A stretch of DNA of 64,000 nt. Origin: Streptomyces sp. MUM 203J. GTDB taxonomy: Bacteria > Actinomycetota > Actinomycetes > Streptomycetales > Streptomycetaceae. The notes beneath the pieces were generated by a model. The model searched no databases, was not told the DNA's origin, and saw nothing but the letters and a program-made list of their open reading frames with translations. Both the position numbers and the translations under genes were made by a program. Positions within the stretch are counted from its first letter, which is position 1. Every line of letters starts with the position of its first letter. This document shows positions 16,494-29,891 of this stretch, one piece after another. The DNA is taken from the NCBI RefSeq assembly GCF_022414595.1, contig NZ_JADWYO010000004.1, positions 62,001-126,000 on the forward strand, given 5' to 3'.

Positions 16494-17138
16494 GTGACCC
16501 GCATGGACGGCGTGCGCGCCGCGACCGGTACGGCGAAGGAGAATGTGCTGCACGCCGCGGACGTGGTGGCGCCCTACGCCAGCGCGGCCAAGGTACAGGC
16601 CGCCCACTACGCGCACGAAGCACGCGTCAGAATGGCCCCGAAGGTCTCCAGGGCCGCCCATCAGACCGCGCACCAGGCACGCGCGCAGTACTCGGCGTAC
16701 GTGGCACCGCACGTGCCGCCGAAGGTGGAGGAGGCCGCGCAGACCGCCGCGCTCCGCACCCGCGTGGCCGCCCGCCACGCCGCCGACTTCGCCGGTCCTA
16801 AGGTGGAGCAGGCCGTCGCCGCGGCCGGGCCGGTACGCGAGGAGGCCCTGGCACGGTCCGCCGCCGCGATCGCCGCGCTGCGGGGCCAGGTGTCGCCCGA
16901 GGAGATCAGAAAGCTCGTACGGAGACACGAGCGCCGCGCGAGGGCGGGCCGTGCGCTCAAGGGCCTGGCCGTGCTGGGCGTGCTCTTCGGCGGGGCCGTG
17001 GCGGCGTGGGTGTGGTGGGAGCGGCAGGGCAGTCCCGACTGGCTGTCCGAACCCCCGGAGCCGACGGAGGTCGGGGGCCGTGCGCCGATCACGTCGGTGG
17101 ACGGCAGCGGCGAGACCGAGGGCGGGAAACCGGACTAG
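16494..17138 (+). CDS. DUF5324 family protein
   Basis: A 214-residue protein starting at GTG 16494 behind GAAGGAGG. It is rich in Ala, Arg, His and Val with long amphipathic helices (residues 1-125), resembling apolipoprotein-like helical repeats. One membrane segment (about 160-178, LKGLAVLGVLFGGAVAAWVWW) and a short acidic Gly-rich tail follow. I recognise it as the Streptomyces DUF5324 family of unknown function. A likely topology is a cytoplasmic helical region tethered by one C-terminal helix. Confidence 0.85.
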   Translation: MTRMDGVRAATGTAKENVLHAADVVAPYASAAKVQAAHYAHEARVRMAPKVSRAAHQTAHQARAQYSAYVAPHVPPKVEEAAQTAALRTRVAARHAADFAGPKVEQAVAAAGPVREEALARSAAAIAALRGQVSPEEIRKLVRRHERRARAGRALKGLAVLGVLFGGAVAAWVWWERQGSPDWLSEPPEPTEVGGRAPITSVDGSGETEGGKPD

Positions 17139-17144
17139 AAGGCG

Positions 17145-17465
17145 CTAGTCGGCGGCGGGAACCCCGTCGGGTGCCGCATCGGCCGGTGCAGCACCCGACG
17201 GCCGCCGCACCGCCGGCGACGTCCCGTGCGCCTCGGCCCGGATGCGCTGCTTCATGGTGGGCGGCAGGGCCCGTTTCCGTACCGGACAGGCGTCCGTGCG
17301 CTGCGCGGGCAGCGAGACCGTCCGTACCGGCAGCGCGGCCGACACTGCCGACAGCGCCGGAGCGGCCTTCGCTGCGGCTGTCGGCCGGAAGCCGAGCAGG
17401 GCGAGGAGCCCCCGCAGGAGAGAGAAGATCGCGGTACGGAACTGCTTGACCATGTCGGCGGCCAT
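17145..17465 (-). CDS. DUF6344 family protein
   Basis: A 106-residue protein converging on the DUF5324 gene, with six bases between stops. It begins MVKQFRTAIFSLLRGLLALLGFRP after a short MAAD leader: an amphipathic or membrane-associated helix, then an Ala/Pro/Arg-rich disordered tail. ATG 17465 is chosen because GAGGGG ends about two to three bases upstream; ATG 17483 and 17507 are upstream options with no such signal. It is a small Streptomyces family of unknown function. Confidence 0.65.
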   Translation of the reverse strand: MAADMVKQFRTAIFSLLRGLLALLGFRPTAAAKAAPALSAVSAALPVRTVSLPAQRTDACPVRKRALPPTMKQRIRAEAHGTSPAVRRPSGAAPADAAPDGVPAAD

Positions 17466-18598
17466 GACCCCTCGCTTTCCCATCACGTCGGATCGGACGA
17501 TGTGCATACATTCCTCATGATGTGTACGCAGCTCGAAAAGGGGAGCAGCGACGCCGTCGGCGCACAGATCTTCAGATGAACACCACTCTTTCGGCCCCTC
17601 AGAGCGACGAAACCGCCGACAGGCACCTCACGGTGATCACGGAGGCCCCCGCTGACACGCCGGGCGGCGCCGCCGCGGCCAGCACGGCGTGCCGCACGGT
17701 GTTCAGCGACGGGTCTGCGGGGCCCTCCGAGGTCGCGGGCTCCTACCGGATCAGGCCGCGCGGGAGAAGGACGTGCAGAATGCGGGTGATCTCGCCGACC
17801 GGTCCCTCACACCGCAGCAAAACGGCACCCGCGCACCCTGACCCGCTCCGGCGACCTGACACCCGCCCTAGCCGAACCGGCTCCCCCGGCCTGCGGGAAC
17901 ACTCCACCGGACGCCTGGCGCGGAACGGGCCGGTCCCGGTGAACGCCTTCGGCCTCCTGCCCGAGCCGATCTTCGCCGGGCCCTGCCTGCCCACAGGGAT
18001 GCACCACGGCGGAGGCCGACCGACCCCGTTCCTGACCGGAGCCGTCCCGCTGTGCACGCACCCCGGCACCGCCGCATCTGCGCCTGCACGGCCTGGGTCG
18101 CGCACGCACCCGCCTGCTGCTCCGGGACTGCGTCGTCCGGTACCTCGCGACGCCTCGGCCCATCCGGAACAGGCACCTGCCGCACGGTCAGTGATCCAGG
18201 CGGGAACGGCGTCGGCCACGGGCGTGGAACCGCCGCCGAGCTGACCGGTCGGACTGACGACGGCCGGGAGGCCGGACGGTCACGATCTCGGCTCGGGCCC
18301 GTCCTCGGAGGCGAGCGAGTGCCCGGGCGCGACGATCGTGGGCCACGCCCGCACCGGGCCCGTGCCGGACTCCGGATCCTGTGCCGGGTGTCCGGCGGCG
18401 AACGGGGGCCCGACGGTCCGGCGAGGTGATGACGGCAGACGTCCGCCATGCCAGGTGATTCGCAGGGGGGAGAGGCATGGGCCCCGAATCCTCGGGAGTC
18501 GGGACCTGCCTGCTCGGTGTGGGCACCGACGTGCCGGCACATGGGCGGCGAAAAATGCCCTCCAACCACGTTTCCGCAGATCAGAGGGCACTCACGAG
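17466..18598. other. 1.1-kb stretch without a convincing gene
   Basis: Several overlapping open frames cross this stretch on both strands, but none shows recognisable domains, good start signals and consistent third-position GC. A short frame from ATG 17576 (MNTTLSAPQSDETADRH) looks protein-like for about 50 codons and then turns into Arg/Pro-rich sequence, so a decayed gene is possible. The end near 18556-18590 holds a weak hairpin after tRNA-Ala. Confidence 0.4.
18556..18590 (-). terminator. Possible terminator of tRNA-Ala
   Basis: Seven-base arms (TGCCCTC at 18556-18562 and GAGGGCA at 18584-18590) lie just downstream of the leftward tRNA-Ala, and the transcript would end in a T run. The 21-base loop makes this weak. 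Confidence 0.35.
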
Positions 18599-18671
18599 TG
18601 GAGCCTAGGGGAGTCGAACCCCTGACATCTGCCATGCAAAGACAGCGCTCTACCAACTGAGCTAAGGCCCC
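18599..18671 (-). tRNA. tRNA-Ala (TGC)
   Basis: The reverse strand gives a 73-base cloverleaf: acceptor GGGGCCT paired with AGGCTCC (one G-T), D loop AGCTCAGTTGGTAGAGC, anticodon TGC in CTTTGCATG, and T loop GGTTCGACTCC. CCA is not encoded. Confidence 0.96.
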
Positions 18672-18783
18672 GCGCCACCCGTCGCCGAGTGGTCGCAGAA
18701 CAGAGTACCGGGTCATCCCGGGTGTCCCGCAAAAGGTACAGGGACTCCCCGTGAACAACCACGCTCCGTAAGATGCTCCGCGA

Positions 18784-18801
18784 GGTTCGCAGCAGCGAAC
18801 C
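18784..18801. promoter_or_regulatory. Candidate operator: GGTTCGC-N4-GCGAACC
   Basis: A perfect seven-base inverted repeat with four-base spacer lies 22 bases upstream of the HTH regulator start and inside the 152-base gap to tRNA-Ala. Its size and place fit self-regulation by the HTH protein. This is inference. Confidence 0.4.
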
Positions 18802-18823
18802 GCAGCGCGATGGGGAGACGCAC

Positions 18824-19375
18824 ATGGACGTAAGCGCACAGCAGGAAGCCACCACCAGAGCGAGGGAGCTTCAGCGCAGCTGGTACGGGGAGCCTCTGGG
18901 CGCCCTGTTCCGCCGGCTCATCGACGATCTCGGGCTGAACCAGGCGCGGCTCGCGGCCGTGCTGGGGCTGTCCGCGCCGATGCTGTCGCAGCTGATGAGC
19001 GGCCAGCGCGCCAAGATCGGCAACCCGGCCGTCGTGCAGCGGGTCCAGGCACTCCAGGAGCTCGCGAGCCAGGTCTCGGACGGCAGCGTCAGCGCGGTCG
19101 AGGCCACCGAGCGCATGGAGGAGATCAAGAAGTCGCAGGGCGGCTCCGTACTGACCGCCTCCAGCCAGACCAACAACAGCTCCGGTGCCCCGACCGTCCG
19201 CCGTGTGGTCCGCGAGATCCAGTCCCTGCTGCGTTCGGTCGCCGCCGCCGGTGACATCATCGACGCGGCCGACTCGCTCGCCCCCACGCACCCCGAACTG
19301 GCAGAGTTTCTCCGGGTGTACGGCGCCGGGCGCACCGCGGACGCGGTCGCGCACTACGAGGCGCACCAGAGCTGA
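18824..19375 (+). CDS. Helix-turn-helix DNA-binding protein
   Basis: A 183-residue protein. Residues about 20-80 form an HTH with LFRRLIDDLGLNQARLAAVLGLSAPMLSQLMSGQRAKIGNP, the pattern of Xre-like repressors. A second helical region follows (EATERMEEIKK, then RRVVREIQSLLRSVAAAGDIIDAADSLAPTHPELAEFLRVYGAGR). ATG 18824 follows GGGGAG at good spacing; an in-frame ATG at 18773 would add 17 residues with no support. A kinase gene starts 72 bases downstream on the same strand, so the regulator may be co-transcribed with, or modified by, the kinase. Target genes are unknown. Confidence 0.85.
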   Translation: MDVSAQQEATTRARELQRSWYGEPLGALFRRLIDDLGLNQARLAAVLGLSAPMLSQLMSGQRAKIGNPAVVQRVQALQELASQVSDGSVSAVEATERMEEIKKSQGGSVLTASSQTNNSSGAPTVRRVVREIQSLLRSVAAAGDIIDAADSLAPTHPELAEFLRVYGAGRTADAVAHYEAHQS

Positions 19376-19447
19376 CGGCGCACACCGGCAGGAGCCGGCG
19401 GCGGTCGGCAAACGGCGGCAGCAGGAACGGGGAGCGGGCGCAGCGCG

Positions 19448-20737
19448 ATGGGTGAGGTCTTCGCGGGACGGTACGAGCTGATCGACCCGATCGGGCGGGG
19501 CGGCGTGGGCGCGGTCTGGCGCGCCTGGGACCAGCGGCGGCGGCGCTACGTGGCCGCGAAGGTCCTCCAGCAGAGCGACGCCCACACCCTGCTGCGGTTC
19601 GTCCGCGAGCAGGCTCTGCGCATCGACCACCCGCACGTCCTGGCCCCGGCGAGCTGGGCCGCCGACGACGACAAGGTCCTGTTCACCATGGACCTGGTCA
19701 GCGGCGGCTCGCTGGCGCACGTGATCGGGGACTACGGCCCGCTGCCGCCCCGGTTCGTCTGCACGCTGCTGGACCAGCTGCTGTCCGGGCTCGCCGCGGT
19801 GCACGCAGAGGGGGTCGTGCACCGCGACATCAAGCCCGCGAACATCCTGATGGAGGTCACCGGGACGGGCCGCCCGCATCTGCGGCTGTCCGACTTCGGC
19901 ATCTCCATGCGCAAGGGCGAGCCGCGCCTGACGGAGACCAACTTCGTCGTGGGAACGCCCGGTTACTTCGCTCCGGAGCAACTGATGGGCGCCGAGCCCG
20001 ACTTCCCGGCCGACCTGTTCGCGGTCGGGCTGGTCGGCCTGTTCCTGCTGCAGGGTCAGAAGCCGGACGCCGACGCGCTTGTGGAGTACTTCCAGGCGTG
20101 GGGCACGCCGGGCGCGCCCGAGGGCGTCCCGGAGCCGCTGTGGCAGGTCCTCGCGGGCCTGCTCCAGCCCGACCCCGAGGCACGGTTCCGTACCGCCACA
20201 GGGGCGCGCAAGGCGCTGACGTCCGCCGTCGAGATGCTGCCCGAGGTGACGTCCGAGGAGGAGCCGGTCGAGGTCTTCGACCAGATCGGACCGCTGCCAC
20301 CGGGGTACGGCCCCGAGGGCCCCGCGCCGCTCCCGCCCGTACCGCCGACGTCCCCCTCGGAGACGGGCAGCTTCCACCTGGCGCCCCCGCCCCAGCCGCC
20401 CGCGGCGCCCCGACAGCTTTCCGTACCCCGCCAGCCGCCACCGCACCGGCCCGCCCCGCAGCCCGCGCCCGCGCTGTCCCAGCCGCCGACTCAGCCCGAG
20501 GGCGTGGCGGCGGACGCGGCGACGGCGACGGCCCACGTCCGCGGCGCGTACCAGCAGCCCCCGCAGCCCTACGCGCTCCAGCCGTACCAGGCCCCCGCCC
20601 ATCCGCAGCCCGCCACGCCCCCGGCCACCGCCGTCCCGGCGAAGCGCCCGGGCCCGCCACGCGCGGTGGCGATACCGGTGCTGCTCGTGGCCCTGACCTG
20701 CCTTGCAGTCGGCTTCTGGGCTCTCACACAGCTCTGA
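19448..20737 (+). CDS. Membrane-anchored Ser/Thr protein kinase
   Basis: A 429-residue Hanks-type kinase. The domain (about 1-265) has GRGGVGAVWRAWD, catalytic Lys in VAAKVL, HRDIKPANIL, DFGISM and the APEQ-like FAPEQLMG segment, so it should be active. A ~130-residue Pro/Gln/Ala-rich linker follows, and a single C-terminal membrane helix (VAIPVLLVALTCLAVGFWAL) closes the protein with almost no external part. It therefore lacks a sensor ectodomain, unlike PknB. It follows an HTH gene and converges on a secreted-protein gene. Substrates are unknown. Confidence 0.9.
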   Translation: MGEVFAGRYELIDPIGRGGVGAVWRAWDQRRRRYVAAKVLQQSDAHTLLRFVREQALRIDHPHVLAPASWAADDDKVLFTMDLVSGGSLAHVIGDYGPLPPRFVCTLLDQLLSGLAAVHAEGVVHRDIKPANILMEVTGTGRPHLRLSDFGISMRKGEPRLTETNFVVGTPGYFAPEQLMGAEPDFPADLFAVGLVGLFLLQGQKPDADALVEYFQAWGTPGAPEGVPEPLWQVLAGLLQPDPEARFRTATGARKALTSAVEMLPEVTSEEEPVEVFDQIGPLPPGYGPEGPAPLPPVPPTSPSETGSFHLAPPPQPPAAPRQLSVPRQPPPHRPAPQPAPALSQPPTQPEGVAADAATATAHVRGAYQQPPQPYALQPYQAPAHPQPATPPATAVPAKRPGPPRAVAIPVLLVALTCLAVGFWALTQL

Positions 20738-20749
20738 GGGCCAGGTGGT

Positions 20750-22168
20750 CTACGGGCTCCGGTCCCCGGCCCCGTACGGCCGCGTAGGCGTAGCCGCATC
20801 CCCCACAGTGGCCTCACCGACAGCGGGAACCCCGGCGGGAACGCCACCGGCCCGCCGACGCCCCATCAGCGTCCACACGCCGAGCCCCGTCAGCAGCACG
20901 GTGCCCGTCCCGATGCCGCCCACGGCCAACACCCGCATCGCGGAGCCGCGTTCCGCCGCCTGCGGGCCGCTCTGTCCTTCCGCCGCGGCCCGCAGGTCGT
21001 CCTCGGTCACCTTGAAGATCCCGGCGTCCCCGGCGTACCGCGGCCCCGCCTCGGCCTTCCCCTCCAGGTCGACCTTCAACGTCAGCCCGTACGGATGGTC
21101 CCCGAACTTCTCCCCGACCTCGGGGTTCAGCGTGACGCGCAGGTAGTACCAGCCCGCGAACCGCATGGCGCTCGTCTCGGTGTCGGAGCTGAAACGGTTC
21201 TCGTACGCCACAGGGGGCAGCGGTTCGAAGGCGATCGTCTGCTGCTTGCCGCTGTAGTACAGCGAGTCCATGCTGCCGACCAGCCCGAGTGCAGGGCTGT
21301 ACAGAGTCGCCTTGAGCGCGTCGCTCACATACCCGTCTCCGGGCGAGCTGCCCAGGTTGGCGCTGACGAACAGCTGCCGGCCCCAGTCCACCGGCACCCG
21401 GTAGAAGCGGCTCTCCCCCGGCTCGATCTTGTCGCTCCACTCGCCCTGTTCCAGCCCGGGCGCCGTGTGGAAGCCGCTGCCGCCCTGCCGTTCGCGCGGG
21501 CCGCCCGCAGGCGCGTCGGGGGAGGCGCTGGGCCAGACGGAGGGCGCGGTCGTCGGCCCGGCCTCCGCGAGCTTCGGCTCCGGCGTGAGCCGGATCTCCA
21601 CGTCCCAGGGATCGGCGGAGGACCCGTCCTCGCCCTTGCGCTCCACGACGAAGAAGTACGACCCGGCTCCCTGGCACGGGTCCCCGTCCTTCCCGTCCAG
21701 CCTGCGGGAGGCGTATGCGGCGATCGGCCGGGAGAACCGGGCGCTCCCGAAGCCGGTGTCCGTACTGCTGCAGTTGTTGCCGTCCTGGTCCTGGAGCGCG
21801 ACCTTGATCCCGTCCTGGAACATGATCTCGGTACCCGTCGGCGGAACGGCGACTGCGGAGGCGTACGCCTGCGTCCCGGCGTCCAGATCCACGCGGTAGA
21901 TGAGCGTCGCGTCCTTTTCCAGGGAAGCCCTGTAGACGGCCCCCTGCTCCAGCGGGGGCGCGTCTCCCGTGCTGGAGGCCCCCTGCAGTGTCCTGGCGTC
22001 CTCGGCGAACCCGTAGGAGTACGAGGAACCGCCCCCGGGCGCCGCCGACTCCGCCCTGGCGTCCTGCGCCGCGACCAGCCCGAGCAGCGCACCGGTCGCG
22101 AGTACGCTCAGTACCGCGGTCCCGGCGGCCGTCTTCCGCGCGGAAGCCCCGGCAGCCACACGCCTCAC
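20750..22168 (-). CDS. Secreted, C-terminally anchored protein of unknown function
   Basis: About 472 residues. A signal peptide (RKTAAGTAVLSVLATGALLGLVAAQDARA) is followed by a large external region with repeated beta-rich stretches (YRASLEKDATLIYRVDLDAG; FYRVPVDWGRQLFVSANLG; WYYLRVTLNPEVGEKFGDHPYGLTLKV), and a C-terminal membrane helix (AMRVLAVGGIGTGTVLLTGLGVWTLM) before RRR. GTG 22168 follows GGGGGAG by six bases; GTG 22171 is adjacent. Two internal segments resemble each other in their YRV/Y-rich pattern, suggesting duplicated pre-peptidase-like beta domains. Function is unknown; the neighbour is a kinase, which may be coincidence. Confidence 0.72.
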   Translation of the reverse strand: MRRVAAGASARKTAAGTAVLSVLATGALLGLVAAQDARAESAAPGGGSSYSYGFAEDARTLQGASSTGDAPPLEQGAVYRASLEKDATLIYRVDLDAGTQAYASAVAVPPTGTEIMFQDGIKVALQDQDGNNCSSTDTGFGSARFSRPIAAYASRRLDGKDGDPCQGAGSYFFVVERKGEDGSSADPWDVEIRLTPEPKLAEAGPTTAPSVWPSASPDAPAGGPRERQGGSGFHTAPGLEQGEWSDKIEPGESRFYRVPVDWGRQLFVSANLGSSPGDGYVSDALKATLYSPALGLVGSMDSLYYSGKQQTIAFEPLPPVAYENRFSSDTETSAMRFAGWYYLRVTLNPEVGEKFGDHPYGLTLKVDLEGKAEAGPRYAGDAGIFKVTEDDLRAAAEGQSGPQAAERGSAMRVLAVGGIGTGTVLLTGLGVWTLMGRRRAGGVPAGVPAVGEATVGDAATPTRPYGAGDRSP

Positions 22169-22283
22169 CACGTGCTCCCCCTCGTCGTCTCCATGGGCGG
22201 CACCATCCTGCCCCACCGCCCCCGACAACACAGAACCCCGGCCGCTCACCGGCGGCCGGGGTCCTTCACGAACTGCGCGCGCG

Positions 22284-22412
22284 TCACGAACCTGTGGCCA
22301 CGGAGTCAGTCGCCTCCGTCCACAGGTCCTGCTCGGCGCGGTCCGCCTGGATCTGGCGGTACACGAGGAGCCCGCCGATGGCGGCCAGTGCGACCAGGAG
22401 AAGCTTCTTCAC
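22284..22412 (-). CDS. DLW-39 family miniprotein
   Basis: A 42-residue protein starting at GTG 22412 behind AAGGACGAGG. It has one membrane-like helix (KKLLLVALAAIGGLLVYRQ) and the hallmark tail AEQDLWTEATD containing the Asp-Leu-Trp that names the family. It lies downstream of gyrA and tRNA-Ile in actinobacteria, as here. Function is unknown. Longer upstream frames are not supported. Confidence 0.85.
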   Translation of the reverse strand: MKKLLLVALAAIGGLLVYRQIQADRAEQDLWTEATDSVATGS

Positions 22413-22626
22413 CGCGCGACCTCGTCCTTCGTTGACGTAGGGGACCTTATGGCGCCCGACTATACACACCAACCGATACCAATCGGTGACCTGGCCCGGA
22501 CAGCCGTACGAAAGGCCAGCAGCACGGGGGCCCGTACGTCTCCGCACAGACCCCCGCACACCGCCCGAAGCCGCTCCACACGGCCCTGCCGCGCGGTGTC
22601 ACACGCTCATGCCGCGCTCACCGGAC

Positions 22627-23040
22627 TCAGGCCAGCGCGCTCTTCCACGCGCTGCAGAAGCGGGCCCGCCCGTTGGCTCCGTCCCGGAGGCACACGCGGA
22701 TCTGCACGTATGTGCCTTCCTTCATGCTGTAGTGACGCGTCACCGAACCGGCGCTGGAAAGGGTCTTGGCCCCATTCGCGTCGTCCAGACGATGGGTCTT
22801 TCCGTTGAACTTTATATAGCCGGAGGCCCGCAGGCCGTCCTTCTGCATATCGGTGACCTTGAAGGTATTCCCGTTGTGCAGGAAGGTGGCATATCCCCCA
22901 GGATTGTCATCCGTGGTCTTGGCCGTGACCGTGGTCCCGGCCCAAGAGCTGGTGGCTCCCCCGAGCACCATGACGGCCGAGGTGAGGACAACCCCCACAC
23001 CGACTGCAGAACGCTTTCGCGTCTTCACTTCGCCTGCCAT
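22627..23040 (-). CDS. Small exported protein
   Basis: A 137-residue protein with a signal peptide (KTRKRSAVGVGVVLTSAVMVLGGATSSWA, cleaved after AWA-like SSWA) and a ~100-residue mature part (TTVTAKTTDDNPGGYATFLHNG onward) with two cysteines near the end (VCLRDGANGRARFC) that could pair. I do not recognise the family. The gene and its flanks are less GC-rich than the neighbours. ATG 23040 lacks a clear Shine-Dalgarno; GTG 23028 (VKTRKRS) is possible. It lies between DLW-39 and tRNA-Ile, which usually sit close together, so it may be a later insertion. Confidence 0.7.
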   Translation of the reverse strand: MAGEVKTRKRSAVGVGVVLTSAVMVLGGATSSWAGTTVTAKTTDDNPGGYATFLHNGNTFKVTDMQKDGLRASGYIKFNGKTHRLDDANGAKTLSSAGSVTRHYSMKEGTYVQIRVCLRDGANGRARFCSAWKSALA

Positions 23041-23259
23041 TCATTTGTAAATGGCGGGAGCAGAAAACACGCCCCCGCCGTGGTCGACCGAAACGTTATC
23101 ACGCCGCAACATCACCCAACTGTCAGGGTGGGCAACGGAAATCGAAGCCACTATCCGGAATCAAGTACTCCGAATTTCCCGCGCTCCTGCGAATCGGATA
23201 GGCGAAGGCACCACACAGAATCCGGAAGCACCGCGCAGGACTCCCGGACACAACAGAAA

Positions 23260-23285
23260 GGGCGCCTCCCACCGGGGAGACGCCC
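23260..23285 (-). terminator. Terminator of tRNA-Ile
   Basis: Eleven-base arms (23260-23270, 23275-23285) with one mismatch and a four-base loop lie 21 bases after the tRNA-Ile 3' end. The leftward transcript then reads TTTCTGTT, so this is a fair intrinsic terminator. Confidence 0.75.
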
Positions 23286-23306
23286 TCTGCGTTCGTACTG
23301 CTTCTG

Positions 23307-23380
23307 TGGGGCTAACAGGATTTGAACCTGTGGCCTCATCCTTATCAGGGATGCGCTCTAACCAACTGAGCTATAGCCCC
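23307..23380 (-). tRNA. tRNA-Ile (GAT)
   Basis: The reverse strand gives a 74-base cloverleaf: acceptor GGGGCTA paired with TAGCCCC, D loop AGCTCAGTTGGTTAGAGC, anticodon GAT in CTGATAAG, T loop GGTTCAAATCC. CCA is not encoded. It follows the DUF3566 gene by 97 bases, as in mycobacteria downstream of gyrA. Confidence 0.97.
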
Positions 23381-23477
23381 GCCGCGCTCTGCGGAGTGTG
23401 TCCCGCGCGCTGACCCCTGAAGATTAGCGCACGAGACGGCTCCAGCCCAAATCGCGGCCGGAGGGACCCCTGAAGCC

Positions 23478-24134
23478 CTACTCGTCCTCGGCCAGCGTCA
23501 GCTCCACGCCGCCGACGAAGCCGGCCGCCAGGTTGTAGATGAAGGCGCCCAGCGTGGCCAGCGCGGTCGCGAGGACCACGTCGATGACCGCGATCACCGA
23601 CGTGAACATCAGCACGCGGGGCAGCGACAGGAAGGCCTGGAGATCGAAGCCGTTGCTGGCCGTGGACCCGGTGGCGTCGCTGATCGTGGCGCCCACCGTG
23701 GAGAAGACGCCCATGGCGTCCATGACCATCCAGAGCACGGCCGAGGCGACGACCGTGCAGATGCCCAGGGCGATGGACAGCAGGAAGCTGACCTTCATCA
23801 CCGACCAGGGATCGGCCTTGGCCACCCGCAGCCGCGCCTTGCGGGTCCGCGGAGTGGTCTTCGCGCCCGTGCGCGGCAGCCGCGCGCCACCTTCGCCCTG
23901 GGCGTCGTACGCCTAGGGCGGGTGGTACGGCTGAGCCTTCTGCTGGGCGGACGACGGCCGCGCACCGGGCAGCGGGCCGTCGTCGAAGGTGTCGTAGGGG
24001 GGCTTCGCCCCCCGGGTGTCGGTCACCGCAACCCCCTGGGAGTCCGTGGCGGGGCCACGGGCACCGCTCTGTCCTGAAGCGGCGGCTCCTGAAGCGGCCG
24101 ATGCGGCCGATCCGGTGCCCGTGGCTCCGCTCAC
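23478..24134 (-). pseudogene. DUF3566 membrane-protein gene with in-frame TAG
   Basis: The frame runs from GTG 24134 (three bases after the gyrA stop) to the TGA at 23478, 219 codons, broken only by TAG at 23913-23915 (codon 74). Before it is a Gly/Ala/Ser-rich leader ending YHPP; after it, AYDAQGEG, a basic region (TTPRTRKARLRVAKADPW) and the DUF3566 domain with two helices (about 23,790-23,550). A single C-to-T change would restore CAG (Gln). The 115-codon piece from GTG 23825 keeps the whole membrane domain and could be expressed. It is the homologue of the mycobacterial gene after gyrA (Rv0007). Causes may be real mutation, suppression, or a sequencing error. Confidence 0.8.
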
Positions 24135-24137
24135 GTT

Positions 24138-26834
<2,697 letters not shown>

Positions 26835-26875
26835 GGCCGGTCATCAGTCCTTTCGTACGGTCAGCCGAGACCGAC

Positions 26876-29324
<2,449 letters not shown>

Positions 29325-29891
29325 TCAGCCGTACGTGTCGCCCGGCCCCTGACTGCCCGGCGCCCGCAGCGGCCCATAGCCCCGCCGAGGCCCGCTCCCG
29401 GGCCCCAGCACCTTGATCACCCGCACCGTCCCGTGCCCCAGATCCTCGTTCAGCCGCGCCACCAGCGTCGGCGCCAGCAGCCGCAGCTGCGTCGCCCACG
29501 CCGTCGAGTCGCACTGCACGGTCAGCACCCGCACATCCGGGTCGTCGTCATACCGCACCGGCACACAGTGCTTCGCCAGGTCCTCGCCCACGATCTGCGG
29601 CCAGCGCCCCACGACCCCGCCCACCGCGGCGGGCGCCTCCCACCCGCGCTCGGTGATCAGCCGGTTGATCGCGGCGCCCAGCGGCAACGGGTCCCGCCCG
29701 TCGGCCCGTGCCCCGGAACGCAGCCCTCCGCCCCGCTTGGCCTGCTTCCTCTGCTGCGCGGCGGCCCCTCGCGCCTTGGCCTGCTCCTTGGCGGCACGCA
29801 ACGCGACCCGCGCGAGATCGACACCGGACGGCTCGGGAGCCGTGGGAGCGGCGGAGGGACCGGACGGCTGTTGAGGAGAAGGCCCGCTCAT
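29325..29891 (-). CDS. dciA: DciA-like DUF721 protein
   Basis: A 188-residue protein. The first ~65 residues are Pro/Ser/Ala-rich and basic. The DUF721 (DciA) domain follows ([59 protein letters not shown]). DciA loads the replicative helicase in bacteria that lack DnaC, so a helicase-loading job next to recF and gyrB fits. ATG 29891 overlaps the recF stop (ATGA), implying coupled translation. The family is secure; action here is inferred. Confidence 0.9.
   Translation of the reverse strand: MSGPSPQQPSGPSAAPTAPEPSGVDLARVALRAAKEQAKARGAAAQQRKQAKRGGGLRSGARADGRDPLPLGAAINRLITERGWEAPAAVGGVVGRWPQIVGEDLAKHCVPVRYDDDPDVRVLTVQCDSTAWATQLRLLAPTLVARLNEDLGHGTVRVIKVLGPGSGPRRGYGPLRAPGSQGPGDTYG

Noticed and set aside
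17522-18244. Rightward 240-codon frame after DUF6344
   Set aside because: No domain, Arg/Pro-rich composition and no Shine-Dalgarno; only the first ~50 codons look protein-like, so it is noted as possible decay only.
18477-18608. Short frame with a good Shine-Dalgarno near tRNA-Ala
   Set aside because: It runs through the tRNA terminator and into the tRNA gene, and has no recognisable features.
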